NCBI GenBank assembly: GCA_017548365.1 | Contig: JAFZAC010000007.1 | Location: forward strand, 1 to 64,000 | DNA length: 64,000 nt | Direction: 5' to 3' | Source of the DNA: Muribaculaceae bacterium | Lineage (GTDB): Bacteria; Bacteroidota; Bacteroidia; Bacteroidales; Muribaculaceae | Shown: piece after piece, positions 25,851 through 34,831 of the stretch | Layout: each line of letters starts with the position of its first letter | Position numbering within the stretch: position 1 is the stretch's first letter | The notes under the pieces: model-generated | What the model saw: only the letters and a program-made list of their open reading frames with translations | The model's database searches: none | What the model was told of the DNA's origin: nothing | Program-made: the position numbers and the translations under genes

Positions 25851-26414
25851 TCACCAATTCAAGTCTGGGCCATTGTAGAACAAGCCACATACAAGGGTGA
25901 GATATCTCGGGATTTTATCATCCTTGCCCCACACCATGTCAATTCCCAAAACCTCGCTGGCAGTAAGCGAAACGTTGAAGCCATATGCTTCGAGCGAGGG
26001 ACGCACCACATCGGGATGACGGCATGGCTTCCCTTCACGACGGGCACAAGGGGCGCCATTGCAATAAGGACATTTGCCAACAAAACCAAAAGCCAAACCG
26101 CCTGTGAGCCGCTCAAGTTCCAAAAGACGCGAATTGACACGTTCCAATTCAGGGCGAATGAGGTCGTAGACCTGCTCCATTGGAAGTTTGCCGTCATAAG
26201 GCGAGACTTTCACTCCAACAATCATCACCCTCTCATGGGGCAGCAAGTCGTTGAGCGTGTCGTGGTCAAAAGGCGGGCAGCCCCAACGCTTGCCGTAGTT
26301 GGGACATGCGCGGCAACATTCTTCAAAAGTCGCCACATCGCGAAAATCCTTTACATAGGTCTCACGGTCGATAAAAGCGACAATGTCTATTGCGTCATAT
26401 TTCTTGTCTTGCAT
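25851..26414 (-). CDS. DUF2284 cysteine-rich metal-binding protein
   Basis: The 187-residue protein, from the ATG at 26414, is rich in clustered cysteines: ECCRACPNYGKRWGCPPF (about 29-46) and GKCPYCNGAPCARREGKPCRHP (about 114-135). The tail GFNVSLTASEVLGI is typical of DUF2284. Such proteins probably bind a metal or Fe-S cluster in the cytoplasm; function is unknown. A longer frame upstream is poorly coded (mostly Phe) and was not used. A minus-strand TAAATTTG (26439-26432) puts the transcript start about ten bases before the ATG, so the leader would be very short. ribD follows. Confidence 0.78.
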   Translation of the reverse strand: MQDKKYDAIDIVAFIDRETYVKDFRDVATFEECCRACPNYGKRWGCPPFDHDTLNDLLPHERVMIVGVKVSPYDGKLPMEQVYDLIRPELERVNSRLLELERLTGGLAFGFVGKCPYCNGAPCARREGKPCRHPDVVRPSLEAYGFNVSLTASEVLGIDMVWGKDDKIPRYLTLVCGLFYNGPDLNW

Positions 26415-26484
26415 AGCTGTGTTGAAAAATGCAAATTTAAACAAAATCGCTCGTTGCATGAAGTAAAAACTGAAAAAAAATGAG

Positions 26485-26492
26485 TAATTTTG
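26485..26492 (+). promoter_or_regulatory. Promoter -7 element for the DUF2027/Smr gene
   Basis: TAATTTTG at 26485-26492 lies 33 bases before the ATG at 26525 and divergently from the DUF2284 promoter at 26439-26432. Confidence 0.5.
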
Positions 26493-26524
26493 CACAAACA
26501 ACAACTTATTTGAATTTTAATATC

Positions 26525-27601
26525 ATGGTAAAAGTTAATGATATCGTGCGCTTCCTCAACGATGTGGGAGGAGGCAAAGTGACCCGGATAGAGGGCAAAA
26601 TGGTGTATGTTGAAGACAATGACGGTTTTGAAAGGCCTGCACTCGCCAAGGAAGTTGTGGTGGTCGACACTGCCAAGCCACATCACACCACCTACGAAAA
26701 ACCGCTCGAGATAAAAAGCAAACTCGTGGAGCCCGACGTACCTGCCCCCAAACCCAAACCAGAGCCTATGGAGCCAGTGTTTGAGACCGAAGAGGGAGAA
26801 ATATTGAATATCGTGCTCGCCTACGAGCCTCGCGAGATAAAGCACTTGAATACCACAACGTTCTATTCGATGCTCGTGAATGACAGCAATTATTTCCTCT
26901 ATTTTACTTATATGACACGAGGCGACGAGGATCAAGAGTGGACTACACGATACCACGACATAGTAGAGCCAAATACACAGATGCCGCTTGACGAGTTTGG
27001 CCATAACGACCTGAACTCGATGACTCATGTGGCTGTACAGTACATCGCTTTCAAGCAGGGAAAGGGTTTCAAGCTCAAGAATCCCGCGCTTGTGCAGCTC
27101 AGGCTTGACGTCACTAAGTTCTACAAGCTCCACTGCTTCCATGAGAGCGAATATTTTGACACTCCTGTTCTGCAGCTCGAAATCACGCGCAACGATCTTC
27201 CAACCAAGCCTCTTCGCATTGACAGCAGCGCTCTTGAGAATGCCATGCGCGACAAGCGCCGCCACGATGAGCGCCCTAGACGACAGCCCAAACCAGTCAA
27301 AAAGAAGAAAATGGAAACCATAGTTCAGGATTTACACATAGCCGAACTGGTTGATAACCTGGCAGGGTTTACTAATGCCGATATGCTCAATTTCCAACTT
27401 GCAAAATTCAACGAGGTGATGAAGGCCAACGAGGACAAGTTGGGGCAGAAAATCGTATTTATTCACGGCAAAGGCGAAGGAGTGCTTCGCAAAGCCATCA
27501 TTGCCGAGCTCAAGCGCAAGTGGCCAGCATGCACAGTCCAAGACGCCAGCTTCCAGGAATACGGCTTCGGAGCAACGCAAGTCACAATCCACAAGAAGTG
27601 A
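26525..27601 (+). CDS. DUF2027-domain protein with C-terminal Smr domain
   Basis: The 358-residue protein starts with a small barrel-like region (VKVNDIVRFLNDVGGGKVTRIEG, about 1-45). It continues with a Pro/Lys linker, a beta-rich DUF2027 region (about 95-235), a very basic hinge (about 245-265, KRRHDERPRRQPKPVKKKK), and an Smr domain at the end (about 270-358, DLHIAELVDN and VFIHGKGEGVLRKAI). Smr domains are DNA- or RNA-acting nucleases, seen in MutS2; the HGKGEG motif is intact, so nuclease activity is possible. I chose the ATG at 26525 because the conserved fold starts there. A terminator hairpin follows at 27660. Confidence 0.82.
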   Translation: MVKVNDIVRFLNDVGGGKVTRIEGKMVYVEDNDGFERPALAKEVVVVDTAKPHHTTYEKPLEIKSKLVEPDVPAPKPKPEPMEPVFETEEGEILNIVLAYEPREIKHLNTTTFYSMLVNDSNYFLYFTYMTRGDEDQEWTTRYHDIVEPNTQMPLDEFGHNDLNSMTHVAVQYIAFKQGKGFKLKNPALVQLRLDVTKFYKLHCFHESEYFDTPVLQLEITRNDLPTKPLRIDSSALENAMRDKRRHDERPRRQPKPVKKKKMETIVQDLHIAELVDNLAGFTNADMLNFQLAKFNEVMKANEDKLGQKIVFIHGKGEGVLRKAIIAELKRKWPACTVQDASFQEYGFGATQVTIHKK

Positions 27602-27614
27602 GCTGTTAAGCATA

Positions 27615-27644
27615 GTCCAGCAAAGTCTGACAAAGTCCGACCAC
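27615..27644. repeat. Three tandem decamers of GTCnGACAAA type
   Basis: GTCCAGCAAA, GTCTGACAAA and GTCCGACCAC follow each other at 27615-27624, 27625-27634 and 27635-27644. The same 10-base phasing of a GAC core recurs at 52021-52070. Confidence 0.55.
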
Positions 27645-27659
27645 ATTACCAATAAAGAA

Positions 27660-27686
27660 GGCGGCCCGTCACCGGGTCGCCCTCTT
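27660..27686 (+). terminator. Rho-independent terminator
   Basis: GGCGGCCCG (27660-27668) pairs with CGGGTCGCC (27673-27681), a 9-bp stem with one G-T pair and a 4-base loop, followed by CTCTTT. It is placed between two convergent genes and could serve both. Confidence 0.75.
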
Positions 27687-27712
27687 TACATAAAAAGCGT
27701 ATTGATTTGAGA

Positions 27713-30700
27713 TTACTTTATAATCTTGCGAGTTGAGCGTGAGCCATCGTCATAGGTAGTAACCTCTATATTAACACCCTGGAATGGAACATCACTCTCA
27801 ATACCTGCCATGTTATAGTACTTGATTCCAGTAACAACCTTGCAGCTCTCAACACCAAAGATGCTGGTGGGGATGTCTTCAGAATAAATGAATGGTTCAT
27901 TAACGGTGTACTCAGTAATGTAGTAAGCCTGATCGCCATCAGCCTTTGAAGTAGAAGTCTTGGTGAAGTAAACGCGAACTATAAACTCCATAGGGAATGA
28001 CTCACCATTTTGGAGATCTATTGCTCCGAAGGTACCTTCTGAGTTATAGGGATGACCTGGAACATCTTCTGAACCCAGGTTATCGACACCAGCTTCGCAA
28101 GTGGCTTGTTCAACAAACTTGTACTCACCGTTCACAATATTCAAGCGATCAGCTATACCCTTGCTGTCCTCATTCAGGTATTGTGGGTCAATCTTGCGCC
28201 AAGCGCGAACCTTAGCAACCTGGTAACCATCGGGGAGATCAAGCTTGGTTACATCAAGGAATACATTGTAATACCTATAGGTCTTGCTATCGGCAGTCCA
28301 AGTGTAATTAATTCGAGACTTTATAAGCTTATATTCAAGAACGCCACCGGCCGACATCTGCTGTGGACCACCGTAGGTGTTGTAGTCCTCGCGGTCATCA
28401 CCACTTGGCAGCTCTACTGCCTGTTGTGGAGCAAAGAGCTCAACAACGGGAGCATAGGTGTAAGTGTCGCCCTTAGTAGCCTGATTGAACACGTAGTTAT
28501 CCTCGAACGAGGCAACAACATCGGCAAAGTCGCTGCCAAAGTTCTCGGTCTGGGCAGTGTAGTCGGTGTTCATAGCCACAGTGTAGTAAGTGGCCTGGTT
28601 GCCTGCCTGACCTTGTGGAGACTCATCTTCACCATTCTCGTCATAGATTGAGCGTGCGTTGGCAGCTGTCTCAGTATCGGCCCAGCGATAGATATAGTAA
28701 CCAAGAATCTCGGTCTTAGAGCTGTAACGTGCATTGAGGTCGAATGTGGTTCCAGCGGGAAGTGCGTGAGTCACGTCTGCCTCAACTTGATCAGCGTCGA
28801 TAGTGTTCATTGCCATGCCAGTTTTGTAAACAGGAACACTCACGGTGTTACTTGTTGCATTCTGGCTGGTCTCGGTGCCCTCATCATCCAAATTGAATGG
28901 CACTGCAGTTTTCAGAGTCACATAGTATACATACTGTGCTGGATGAGTGTTCTCCTCAACGTTTACGCGGAAGTTGTCATAGAGCTTCAAGCCATTGAAC
29001 ACAACCTCACCATCCACAATCGAGATAGTAGAAGTAGACTCACTTGCATGATAGCCATGGCCATAAACCTCACCACTGAAATCGGTTTGGTCGTCACCTT
29101 CCACATAAGTAAGAGTTCCACCACTTGTTGCATTAAATGCTGTAACCTTATAGCTTGCAAAGTTCACAGCATTGTCCTTGTCAACAACCTGCTGACCGTC
29201 AACTGTCTTGAGTGTAGCGCGCCAGAACTTGAACAAACCGACATCACTTCCCTCTTGCCAAACTGCCAGATACTCTGGCTTCACGTTAGTACCAACGGTA
29301 TTGTTGGCAATAAGTGAGTTAGAGTAGTTGTTTGTCTGAGTTGATGCATCATAGCGGCTGAAGTAGTAGTCGCTGTTTAGGTCGATGCGCAGCTGCTCGG
29401 CACGGTCGAGACCAGGAATAATGAAGCTTTCCTTATTTGACATTTGGAGTGAGAGGAATTTGCTGTTGTCTTGACCTTGAATAACATAAGTCACCTGTTG
29501 GCCAGTCTCTTGCATCTCAACTTCCACATCAAGGGTAGTGGTGTTGGCATCAGTAGTACCTACGAGGGTATAAGTGCCATCATCATTCACTTGATAGATG
29601 TAATAGGTACCTTCGGCACTTGGCAAGAAGGTGTTAAGGTTAGACTCCCAGCTCAAATGCAATGTGTAAACGTTCTCACCATCATTCTTCTCACCAGTGA
29701 TCTCGTTCTGACGGATGACGTACAGACCCATAGTGGGAGCGTAAGTCAAATTATAGTTTTTGAACATATCATCAGTAGCGTTCTCTGTACCAATACCGTC
29801 ACGGCTTGCACTATAATTCGTAAACCACCACTTCATGCGATAGTCGGGGACAAAGAACATAAGGTCACGCACGTCCTGGCAGTCATCTGAAATCGATTCC
29901 TTGCCATACATATTGAACTCATGGCCAGTAACATTATTTGTAGTCGAAGTTGCCCAAGGAACTGTCTCACAGTCATGCTCTACGTAATAAGCCTCCATAT
30001 TAACCAGTTTCTGGTAAATATCGGTAGCATTGTTAGTGCCAGACGTCAATGAAACTGGACTAAACTGCTCAAACATCTCATAGAATGGGCCATTCTCATT
30101 TGTTGAGAAAGAGTAAGAAGTTGAACCACCATTTATTTTTTTCTTTTCTAGCATATAAGAAGAACTTGCGATAGCATCGGCTGTATTGTAAAGACGCAGA
30201 CGACCCTTAGCAAGGAAGAAGAAGCGATTCATCTTGTCGCAGTCAATCTTGAACAATGTACCTGCTTCATCGCCTTCACCATACTTCTTTGAGTGAGTGA
30301 TAACGCGAACTGACTTGAACATCTTGTCAAAGATGTTGCGCAAGCTTGCATAATCGGTTGAAGTCTTGGCTACAGTATTCTCAGTAACACCGTCCTTCAT
30401 TTCAACGAGCAGCAGAGTGATACCCTCCTCATTGGGCTTGTACTCGTTGGGATTCAGATAATGATAATAATTATAATATGTACTATTAGACTTATCTTCC
30501 ATCTGCATAGGATAGTTCTCTGCATCGTTAGTCATTCCCCATCCATAACTATCGGAAAAATCAAGAGAATATGCTCCGTTAGAATAATTATTTGCTATCT
30601 TACCAATGGCAGGATAAGCTACTTCGTAATCTGTGTCAAGAGAACCATTAGCCTTGTGGCCGCGATAGAGGTTGCCAGGGATGTCCTTATTGGTGTAAAC

Positions 30701-32935
30701 TTCCTTCATGAGGGCGATCATCTGATCGGGATCAGTGGCAATCTCGCCAAGATTATTGGTGTGCTCTGTGCCTTCACTGTCTTTCCAAGTATATTCAATG
30801 CCTTCATAGAACGACGCAGGCTTAGTGCTGGTATCCTCAATACCTATACCACTGAGGGTGTAGGTATAAGTACTGATAGCACCATTAGCCTCAGGGAAGG
30901 TAAGGGTAACAGTTACAGGCTCGTAAGTCTTAATCTCACTGGGATTAAAAGTGATAACTACATTAGTTTCCTCACCAATTCCAATTGCTGGTACCGAAAC
31001 AGCCGAATAAGGAGCTGTTATACCGCTGAGGGTTGGAGTTACAGTGCTAGAACCATCGTTCTTCACGTTGATGGTCCAACGGCCGCTATGACCAACAGCT
31101 ACTTCACCGAAGTTATGAGTAGTACCGCTAGCTTCGCTCACGGTCACTGCATAAACAGCAAGCTCATGGCCAGCACCTGTCAAGGCAACTGTAGGAGTTA
31201 CAGTCACTAGACCATCAGCATCTGCAACGGTCAGTGTTTCATTGTAATTAGTCTCTTCGGTTGGAGTGAAGGTAATGGTGTAAGTACGAGTCGCGTTCTT
31301 GGCAAGTTCACCTGATTCATCAGAAGTCACTGTGAAGCATCCGTTGCTGGTAGTGAGCGCGGGAGTAACTGCTGTGTTTCCTGTGTTTTTGACAGTCACA
31401 GTAGCAGTGCCACTTTGACCAATGTTTACAGTACCAAAATCAATAGCTCCTGTAGTTGGGTCTGTCACCTCTAAAGAATAAACAGGAGTTACATCACCAG
31501 GCTCATAACCGATTGTCATCTTGGGAAGGAAATCTTGTGTATTTCCACTAGTTCCATAAGAATAAAATGCAGTAGCTTTGTTTTGCTGTTCTCCATAAAA
31601 ATATGTATGACCATAAGAACCTGTAGCAGTAACTTCAAAATCAACAACAAGGTTGTCACCATTGTATTCAAATGGAGTATCAAAAGTAATGGTAATATTG
31701 TTACCGTCAACACCAACTTGAGCTCCAAGCCCAGACTTTACTGTTGTCAATGTGACATCTGACAATCTACCTTTTGACTCAAAGTAATCTATTTGTGTTG
31801 TTCCAAGAGACACCTGATAATTACCAGCATTTGGGGAACCATAATTTACTCCACTGCTTGTATAGAAGGTGAGACTCTTAATTTTTGCGCCAACCAAATC
31901 CTCAAGTGCTGACGCGGAATAAATCATCTCATTTATTTGGGTATTATCATAGTAGTAACCATAAATTGGAACATACTCGTTTGTTTTAGTTCCACCGTTA
32001 TCATAAATAGTAAGTTCATAAACAGCGCTACCACTGATTGGAACAGTAATGGCATCTAAACCTGTTTCGGGTGCAAAACTGATATTCAAATTGCCTGAGA
32101 AATCACCATTTGTTGTTGGTTCAAATTTCACTGGAATAGTAACTGAAGCACCTGCAGCAAGTGTACCTGTTGTAGAAGCTGTAGTTGAGATTGGGGCGCT
32201 CAATCCGCTTAAAGTATAAGTGAATGAATTCTGTCCATTATTCTTCAAGGTTACATCTTTGGTTAAATTTCCACCTACTGAAAGAGAACCAAAAGCAAGA
32301 CTCTCTGGAGTCACTTTTGCAGAATATGGCTCGCTCACAGCACTCTCATAAGTGAAAGTAGTCTTGGGAATAAATGCGAAGGTCTGGTTACGGCCAAACG
32401 AATAGTAATCTCCATTAGTATTTGATTGGCCCAAAAAATATGTATAACTCCATGAGCCTGCTGTTACCACCTTCGATTCAAATACCAAATCCCCACCATT
32501 ATATTGGAAAGGAGTATCAAATTCAAGGGTAAATTCTGTTACTCCTGTAGTAGGTGCGCCTGTAGTCAGAACAGCAATTTGAGCATTAGTGAAACCACTG
32601 CTAATTGGGCTTGTGGTTGATACAGTAAATGGATTAGAAGCCACTTCTCCTAACGAGATCTGCATACTTCCACCTGAAAATTTCACACCATCACTATTTG
32701 TGTAAAATTTTATGGCAGTGATATTCTTGCCTACCATATCAGTAAGCATTGAAGATGGATACACAACTTGGGAGATAGTTCCTTGTGTGTCCCAATAAGT
32801 ACTATGGATAGGAACATAGGCATTAGTGGCAGTTCCATTAGCCACTGTCACCTCATCTGCTTGCGCTGGTGGCGAGATTAGTGCCATGAACAGCAAGCCC
32901 ATTAGGAATTTAAAAATGAATTTTGTTTTAAGCAT
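27713..32935 (-). CDS. Very large secreted repeat protein with Bacteroidales C-terminal tail
   Basis: The 1740-residue protein has a signal peptide (1-26, ending PAQA). Two copies of a ~190-residue beta module follow, opening with NAYVPIHSTYWDTQ (about 38) and NEYVPIYGYYYDNT (about 320). Between and after them are at least four Ig-like choice-of-anchor D (ASH-type) repeats with phrases such as LAFGSLSVGGNLTKDVTLKN, IDFGTVNIGQSGTATVTVKN and HNFGEVAVGHSGRWTINVKN (between about 225 and 710). The long middle and end regions (about 715-1690) are not recognised. The tail KYYNMAGIESDVPFQGVNIE resembles sorting tails of Bacteroidota secreted proteins and is shared with the protein at 61345. The protein is likely a cell-surface adhesin or matrix component; function is inferred. 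Confidence 0.75.
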   Translation of the reverse strand: MLKTKFIFKFLMGLLFMALISPPAQADEVTVANGTATNAYVPIHSTYWDTQGTISQVVYPSSMLTDMVGKNITAIKFYTNSDGVKFSGGSMQISLGEVASNPFTVSTTSPISSGFTNAQIAVLTTGAPTTGVTEFTLEFDTPFQYNGGDLVFESKVVTAGSWSYTYFLGQSNTNGDYYSFGRNQTFAFIPKTTFTYESAVSEPYSAKVTPESLAFGSLSVGGNLTKDVTLKNNGQNSFTYTLSGLSAPISTTASTTGTLAAGASVTIPVKFEPTTNGDFSGNLNISFAPETGLDAITVPISGSAVYELTIYDNGGTKTNEYVPIYGYYYDNTQINEMIYSASALEDLVGAKIKSLTFYTSSGVNYGSPNAGNYQVSLGTTQIDYFESKGRLSDVTLTTVKSGLGAQVGVDGNNITITFDTPFEYNGDNLVVDFEVTATGSYGHTYFYGEQQNKATAFYSYGTSGNTQDFLPKMTIGYEPGDVTPVYSLEVTDPTTGAIDFGTVNIGQSGTATVTVKNTGNTAVTPALTTSNGCFTVTSDESGELAKNATRTYTITFTPTEETNYNETLTVADADGLVTVTPTVALTGAGHELAVYAVTVSEASGTTHNFGEVAVGHSGRWTINVKNDGSSTVTPTLSGITAPYSAVSVPAIGIGEETNVVITFNPSEIKTYEPVTVTLTFPEANGAISTYTYTLSGIGIEDTSTKPASFYEGIEYTWKDSEGTEHTNNLGEIATDPDQMIALMKEVYTNKDIPGNLYRGHKANGSLDTDYEVAYPAIGKIANNYSNGAYSLDFSDSYGWGMTNDAENYPMQMEDKSNSTYYNYYHYLNPNEYKPNEEGITLLLVEMKDGVTENTVAKTSTDYASLRNIFDKMFKSVRVITHSKKYGEGDEAGTLFKIDCDKMNRFFFLAKGRLRLYNTADAIASSSYMLEKKKINGGSTSYSFSTNENGPFYEMFEQFSPVSLTSGTNNATDIYQKLVNMEAYYVEHDCETVPWATSTTNNVTGHEFNMYGKESISDDCQDVRDLMFFVPDYRMKWWFTNYSASRDGIGTENATDDMFKNYNLTYAPTMGLYVIRQNEITGEKNDGENVYTLHLSWESNLNTFLPSAEGTYYIYQVNDDGTYTLVGTTDANTTTLDVEVEMQETGQQVTYVIQGQDNSKFLSLQMSNKESFIIPGLDRAEQLRIDLNSDYYFSRYDASTQTNNYSNSLIANNTVGTNVKPEYLAVWQEGSDVGLFKFWRATLKTVDGQQVVDKDNAVNFASYKVTAFNATSGGTLTYVEGDDQTDFSGEVYGHGYHASESTSTISIVDGEVVFNGLKLYDNFRVNVEENTHPAQYVYYVTLKTAVPFNLDDEGTETSQNATSNTVSVPVYKTGMAMNTIDADQVEADVTHALPAGTTFDLNARYSSKTEILGYYIYRWADTETAANARSIYDENGEDESPQGQAGNQATYYTVAMNTDYTAQTENFGSDFADVVASFEDNYVFNQATKGDTYTYAPVVELFAPQQAVELPSGDDREDYNTYGGPQQMSAGGVLEYKLIKSRINYTWTADSKTYRYYNVFLDVTKLDLPDGYQVAKVRAWRKIDPQYLNEDSKGIADRLNIVNGEYKFVEQATCEAGVDNLGSEDVPGHPYNSEGTFGAIDLQNGESFPMEFIVRVYFTKTSTSKADGDQAYYITEYTVNEPFIYSEDIPTSIFGVESCKVVTGIKYYNMAGIESDVPFQGVNIEVTTYDDGSRSTRKIIK

Positions 32936-33655
32936 AAATTAAAAAGTTTAGTTAATAAATAATTTATTTTGTCTATTTTTTTAGTAAACAAGAGAACAAA
33001 AAACAAGAGTCTGCGCCTAATCCTTGCCTTGAGGTCACGATGTGTTCAAAAAGTTGCACCTGCCGGTGTCAAAAAGCCTGCTTACGCAGGTATTTTTATA
33101 TGAATCCGCCGTTAGGCGGCTTTTTGACGAGCTCAGCTCGCGACTTTTCGAATTACGTTGCCTCAATTGTGAAATGTGTATTTACAAAGAGTGGGGAGAG
33201 GCCAATTTAACCCTTCCTCAATTCATTGTATCATACTACAAAGTTTGGTAGCTACATGATTTTCAGACATGTGGCAACGTAATTCTCTCTCATTTTTGTC
33301 TTACCACATCTTGGCCACCAGGCCTATTAAGAAGTGATAAGTTTGGTTTATTAAGTCAAAATTATTGTGCGAAATTACGCATAATTATTAATATACACTA
33401 TTATTTTCGGTAAAACATTTAAATAATCAAGCAAACACAGAAAAAACTTCAACGAACAAAAATATTCTATGCAAAAATCTTTATCTCGTTTGACGCTAGG
33501 GAATTTTTGATACTGATAATCTCAAAAAGGCGAGAGCGAAACATGGAACTATTAAAGACTTTTTGACAAGAATTCGATAAGAATTTGTGTCAATCTTAGA
33601 AAAAATACTTATCTTTGTGTTTTCAAACGGAATTCTAACCATTAAACATGTCTGT
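32936..33655. other. Long non-coding region with nested inverted repeats
   Basis: This stretch has no convincing ORF. At 33068-33078 GTCAAAAAGCC is an exact inverted match to GGCTTTTTGAC at 33118-33128. Inside lie two 5-bp hairpins, CCTGC-TTAC-GCAGG (33077-33090) and CCGCC-GTTA-GGCGG (33106-33119). A third, CGAGC-TCA-GCTCG, is at 33128-33140. A second pair, GAATTACGTTGCC (33150-33162) and GGCAACGTAATTC (33273-33285), is a perfect 13-base inverted repeat enclosing 110 bases. TATCTTTG at 33610-33617 is the promoter element for the next gene. The rest is AT-rich with nothing recognised. Confidence 0.6.
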
Positions 33656-34750
33656 ATGAACAAGATAACAAAAGTGGTGCTTACTGGCGGCCCCTGCGCT
33701 GGCAAGACGACAGCGTTAGCCAAAGTAGTAGAACATTTCTCCAATCTGGGATATCAAGTGTATACCGTTCCCGAAGTGCCAACGATGTTTGCGGTGGGTG
33801 GCGTGGACTATCTCACTAAAAATCAATCACTTTTCTATCAAGCCGAGAAATCCACTCTACAGCTTCAGCTCGACCTTGAAGACCACTTTGCAGCCATAGC
33901 CGCCGAGAGTGAGAAACCTGTGTTGCTGGTGTGCGACCGCGGCACAATGGACATCTCGGTATACCTCAGCCCTGAAACATGGCAGGCAATTACCGCCGAA
34001 ATCGACATCCCCATCGACAAGTTGCGCGATTCGCGCTACGACGCAGTCCTTCACCTGGTTACTGCTGCCGACGGTGCTGCCGAGTTCTATACTACGAGCA
34101 ACAATGAGGCACGCACCGAAGGCGTAGAACTTGCATGCACTCTCGACAAGAAGCTGCGTGGCGCCTGGACTGGTCATCCACACCTGCGCGTGATAAGCAA
34201 CAGCGAGAACTTTGAGCACAAGATACGCCGCGTGCTGCGCGAGATATCCAATGTACTGGGAATTCCTGCGCCCATCGAGAACGAGCGCAAGTTTATGGTT
34301 GAACTCGTTGGTGAGATTCCCAATGCTATCGAGACCGACATTGTTCAAACCTACCTCATGAGTGAGCCAGGAACTGTGGTACGCCTACGCAAGCGCATGA
34401 TGCAAGGCAAGTATGTATATCTGCAGACAACCACTAAGACCGTTGGCGAGAACGAGCGCATCGTCACCGAGCGTAACATCAGCTACAACCAATATATGAG
34501 CATGATGGCACTGGCCGATCCCACCCGCCAGTCGATTCACAAGATCCGCAAGAGCTTCATTTGGGAAGGACAGTACTACGAGCTCGACCAGTTCATCGAT
34601 CCCGACCCAGGCTTCAGCATATTAGAGATGGACAGCGAAGCACAAGGTGAGGAGACCAAGTTCCCGCCATTCATCAAGGTTATCAAAGATGTGACAGGCA
34701 AAGTGAAGTATTACAACATCAACCTAGCCGTCAAGACACTCTACGACTAA
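33656..34750 (+). CDS. P-loop ATPase (AAA_28) fused to a CYTH-like domain, TTD14-like
   Basis: The 364-residue protein starts with a P-loop kinase-type domain. Walker A is GGPCAGKTT (residues 11-19) and a DRG-type motif is at about 97-99 (LLVCDRGTMDISVYL). The C-terminal half begins with the CYTH signature ExExK (Glu208, Glu210, Lys212 in IENERKFMVEL) and continues with the basic and acidic strands of a triphosphate tunnel fold (VVRLRKRM, YELDQFIDP, ILEMDSEA). The domain order matches eukaryotic TTD14-like proteins, which bind GTP and phosphoinositides; the bacterial role is unknown. The ATG at 33656 is preferred over a longer frame because the P-loop strand begins right after it. Confidence 0.8.
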   Translation: MNKITKVVLTGGPCAGKTTALAKVVEHFSNLGYQVYTVPEVPTMFAVGGVDYLTKNQSLFYQAEKSTLQLQLDLEDHFAAIAAESEKPVLLVCDRGTMDISVYLSPETWQAITAEIDIPIDKLRDSRYDAVLHLVTAADGAAEFYTTSNNEARTEGVELACTLDKKLRGAWTGHPHLRVISNSENFEHKIRRVLREISNVLGIPAPIENERKFMVELVGEIPNAIETDIVQTYLMSEPGTVVRLRKRMMQGKYVYLQTTTKTVGENERIVTERNISYNQYMSMMALADPTRQSIHKIRKSFIWEGQYYELDQFIDPDPGFSILEMDSEAQGEETKFPPFIKVIKDVTGKVKYYNINLAVKTLYD

Positions 34751-34769
34751 ACACTATTTTATTAATACA

Positions 34770-34817
34770 AATTACCGCAGAATTATCCAATTGGAAATTC
34801 TGCGGTAATTCTTTTTC
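34770..34817. terminator. Bidirectional terminator hairpin
   Basis: AATTACCGCAGAATT (34770-34784) and AATTCTGCGGTAATT (34796-34810) form a perfect 15-bp stem with an 11-base loop, followed by CTTTTT on the plus strand. It lies between convergent genes. Confidence 0.85.
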
Positions 34818-34831
34818 CTTATTCAAGAGAA

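Noticed and set aside
25626..26483. A 285-codon open frame antisense to ribD and the DUF2284 gene
   Set aside because: It crosses two confident genes on the opposite strand and carries no motif.
26387..27265. A 292-codon open frame antisense to the DUF2027/Smr gene
   Set aside because: The plus-strand protein has clear domains and a promoter; the antisense frame overlaps the divergent DUF2284 start.
33042..33251. A 69-codon open frame across the nested inverted repeats
   Set aside because: It reads through hairpin sequences with no start signal; the inverted repeats explain the region better.
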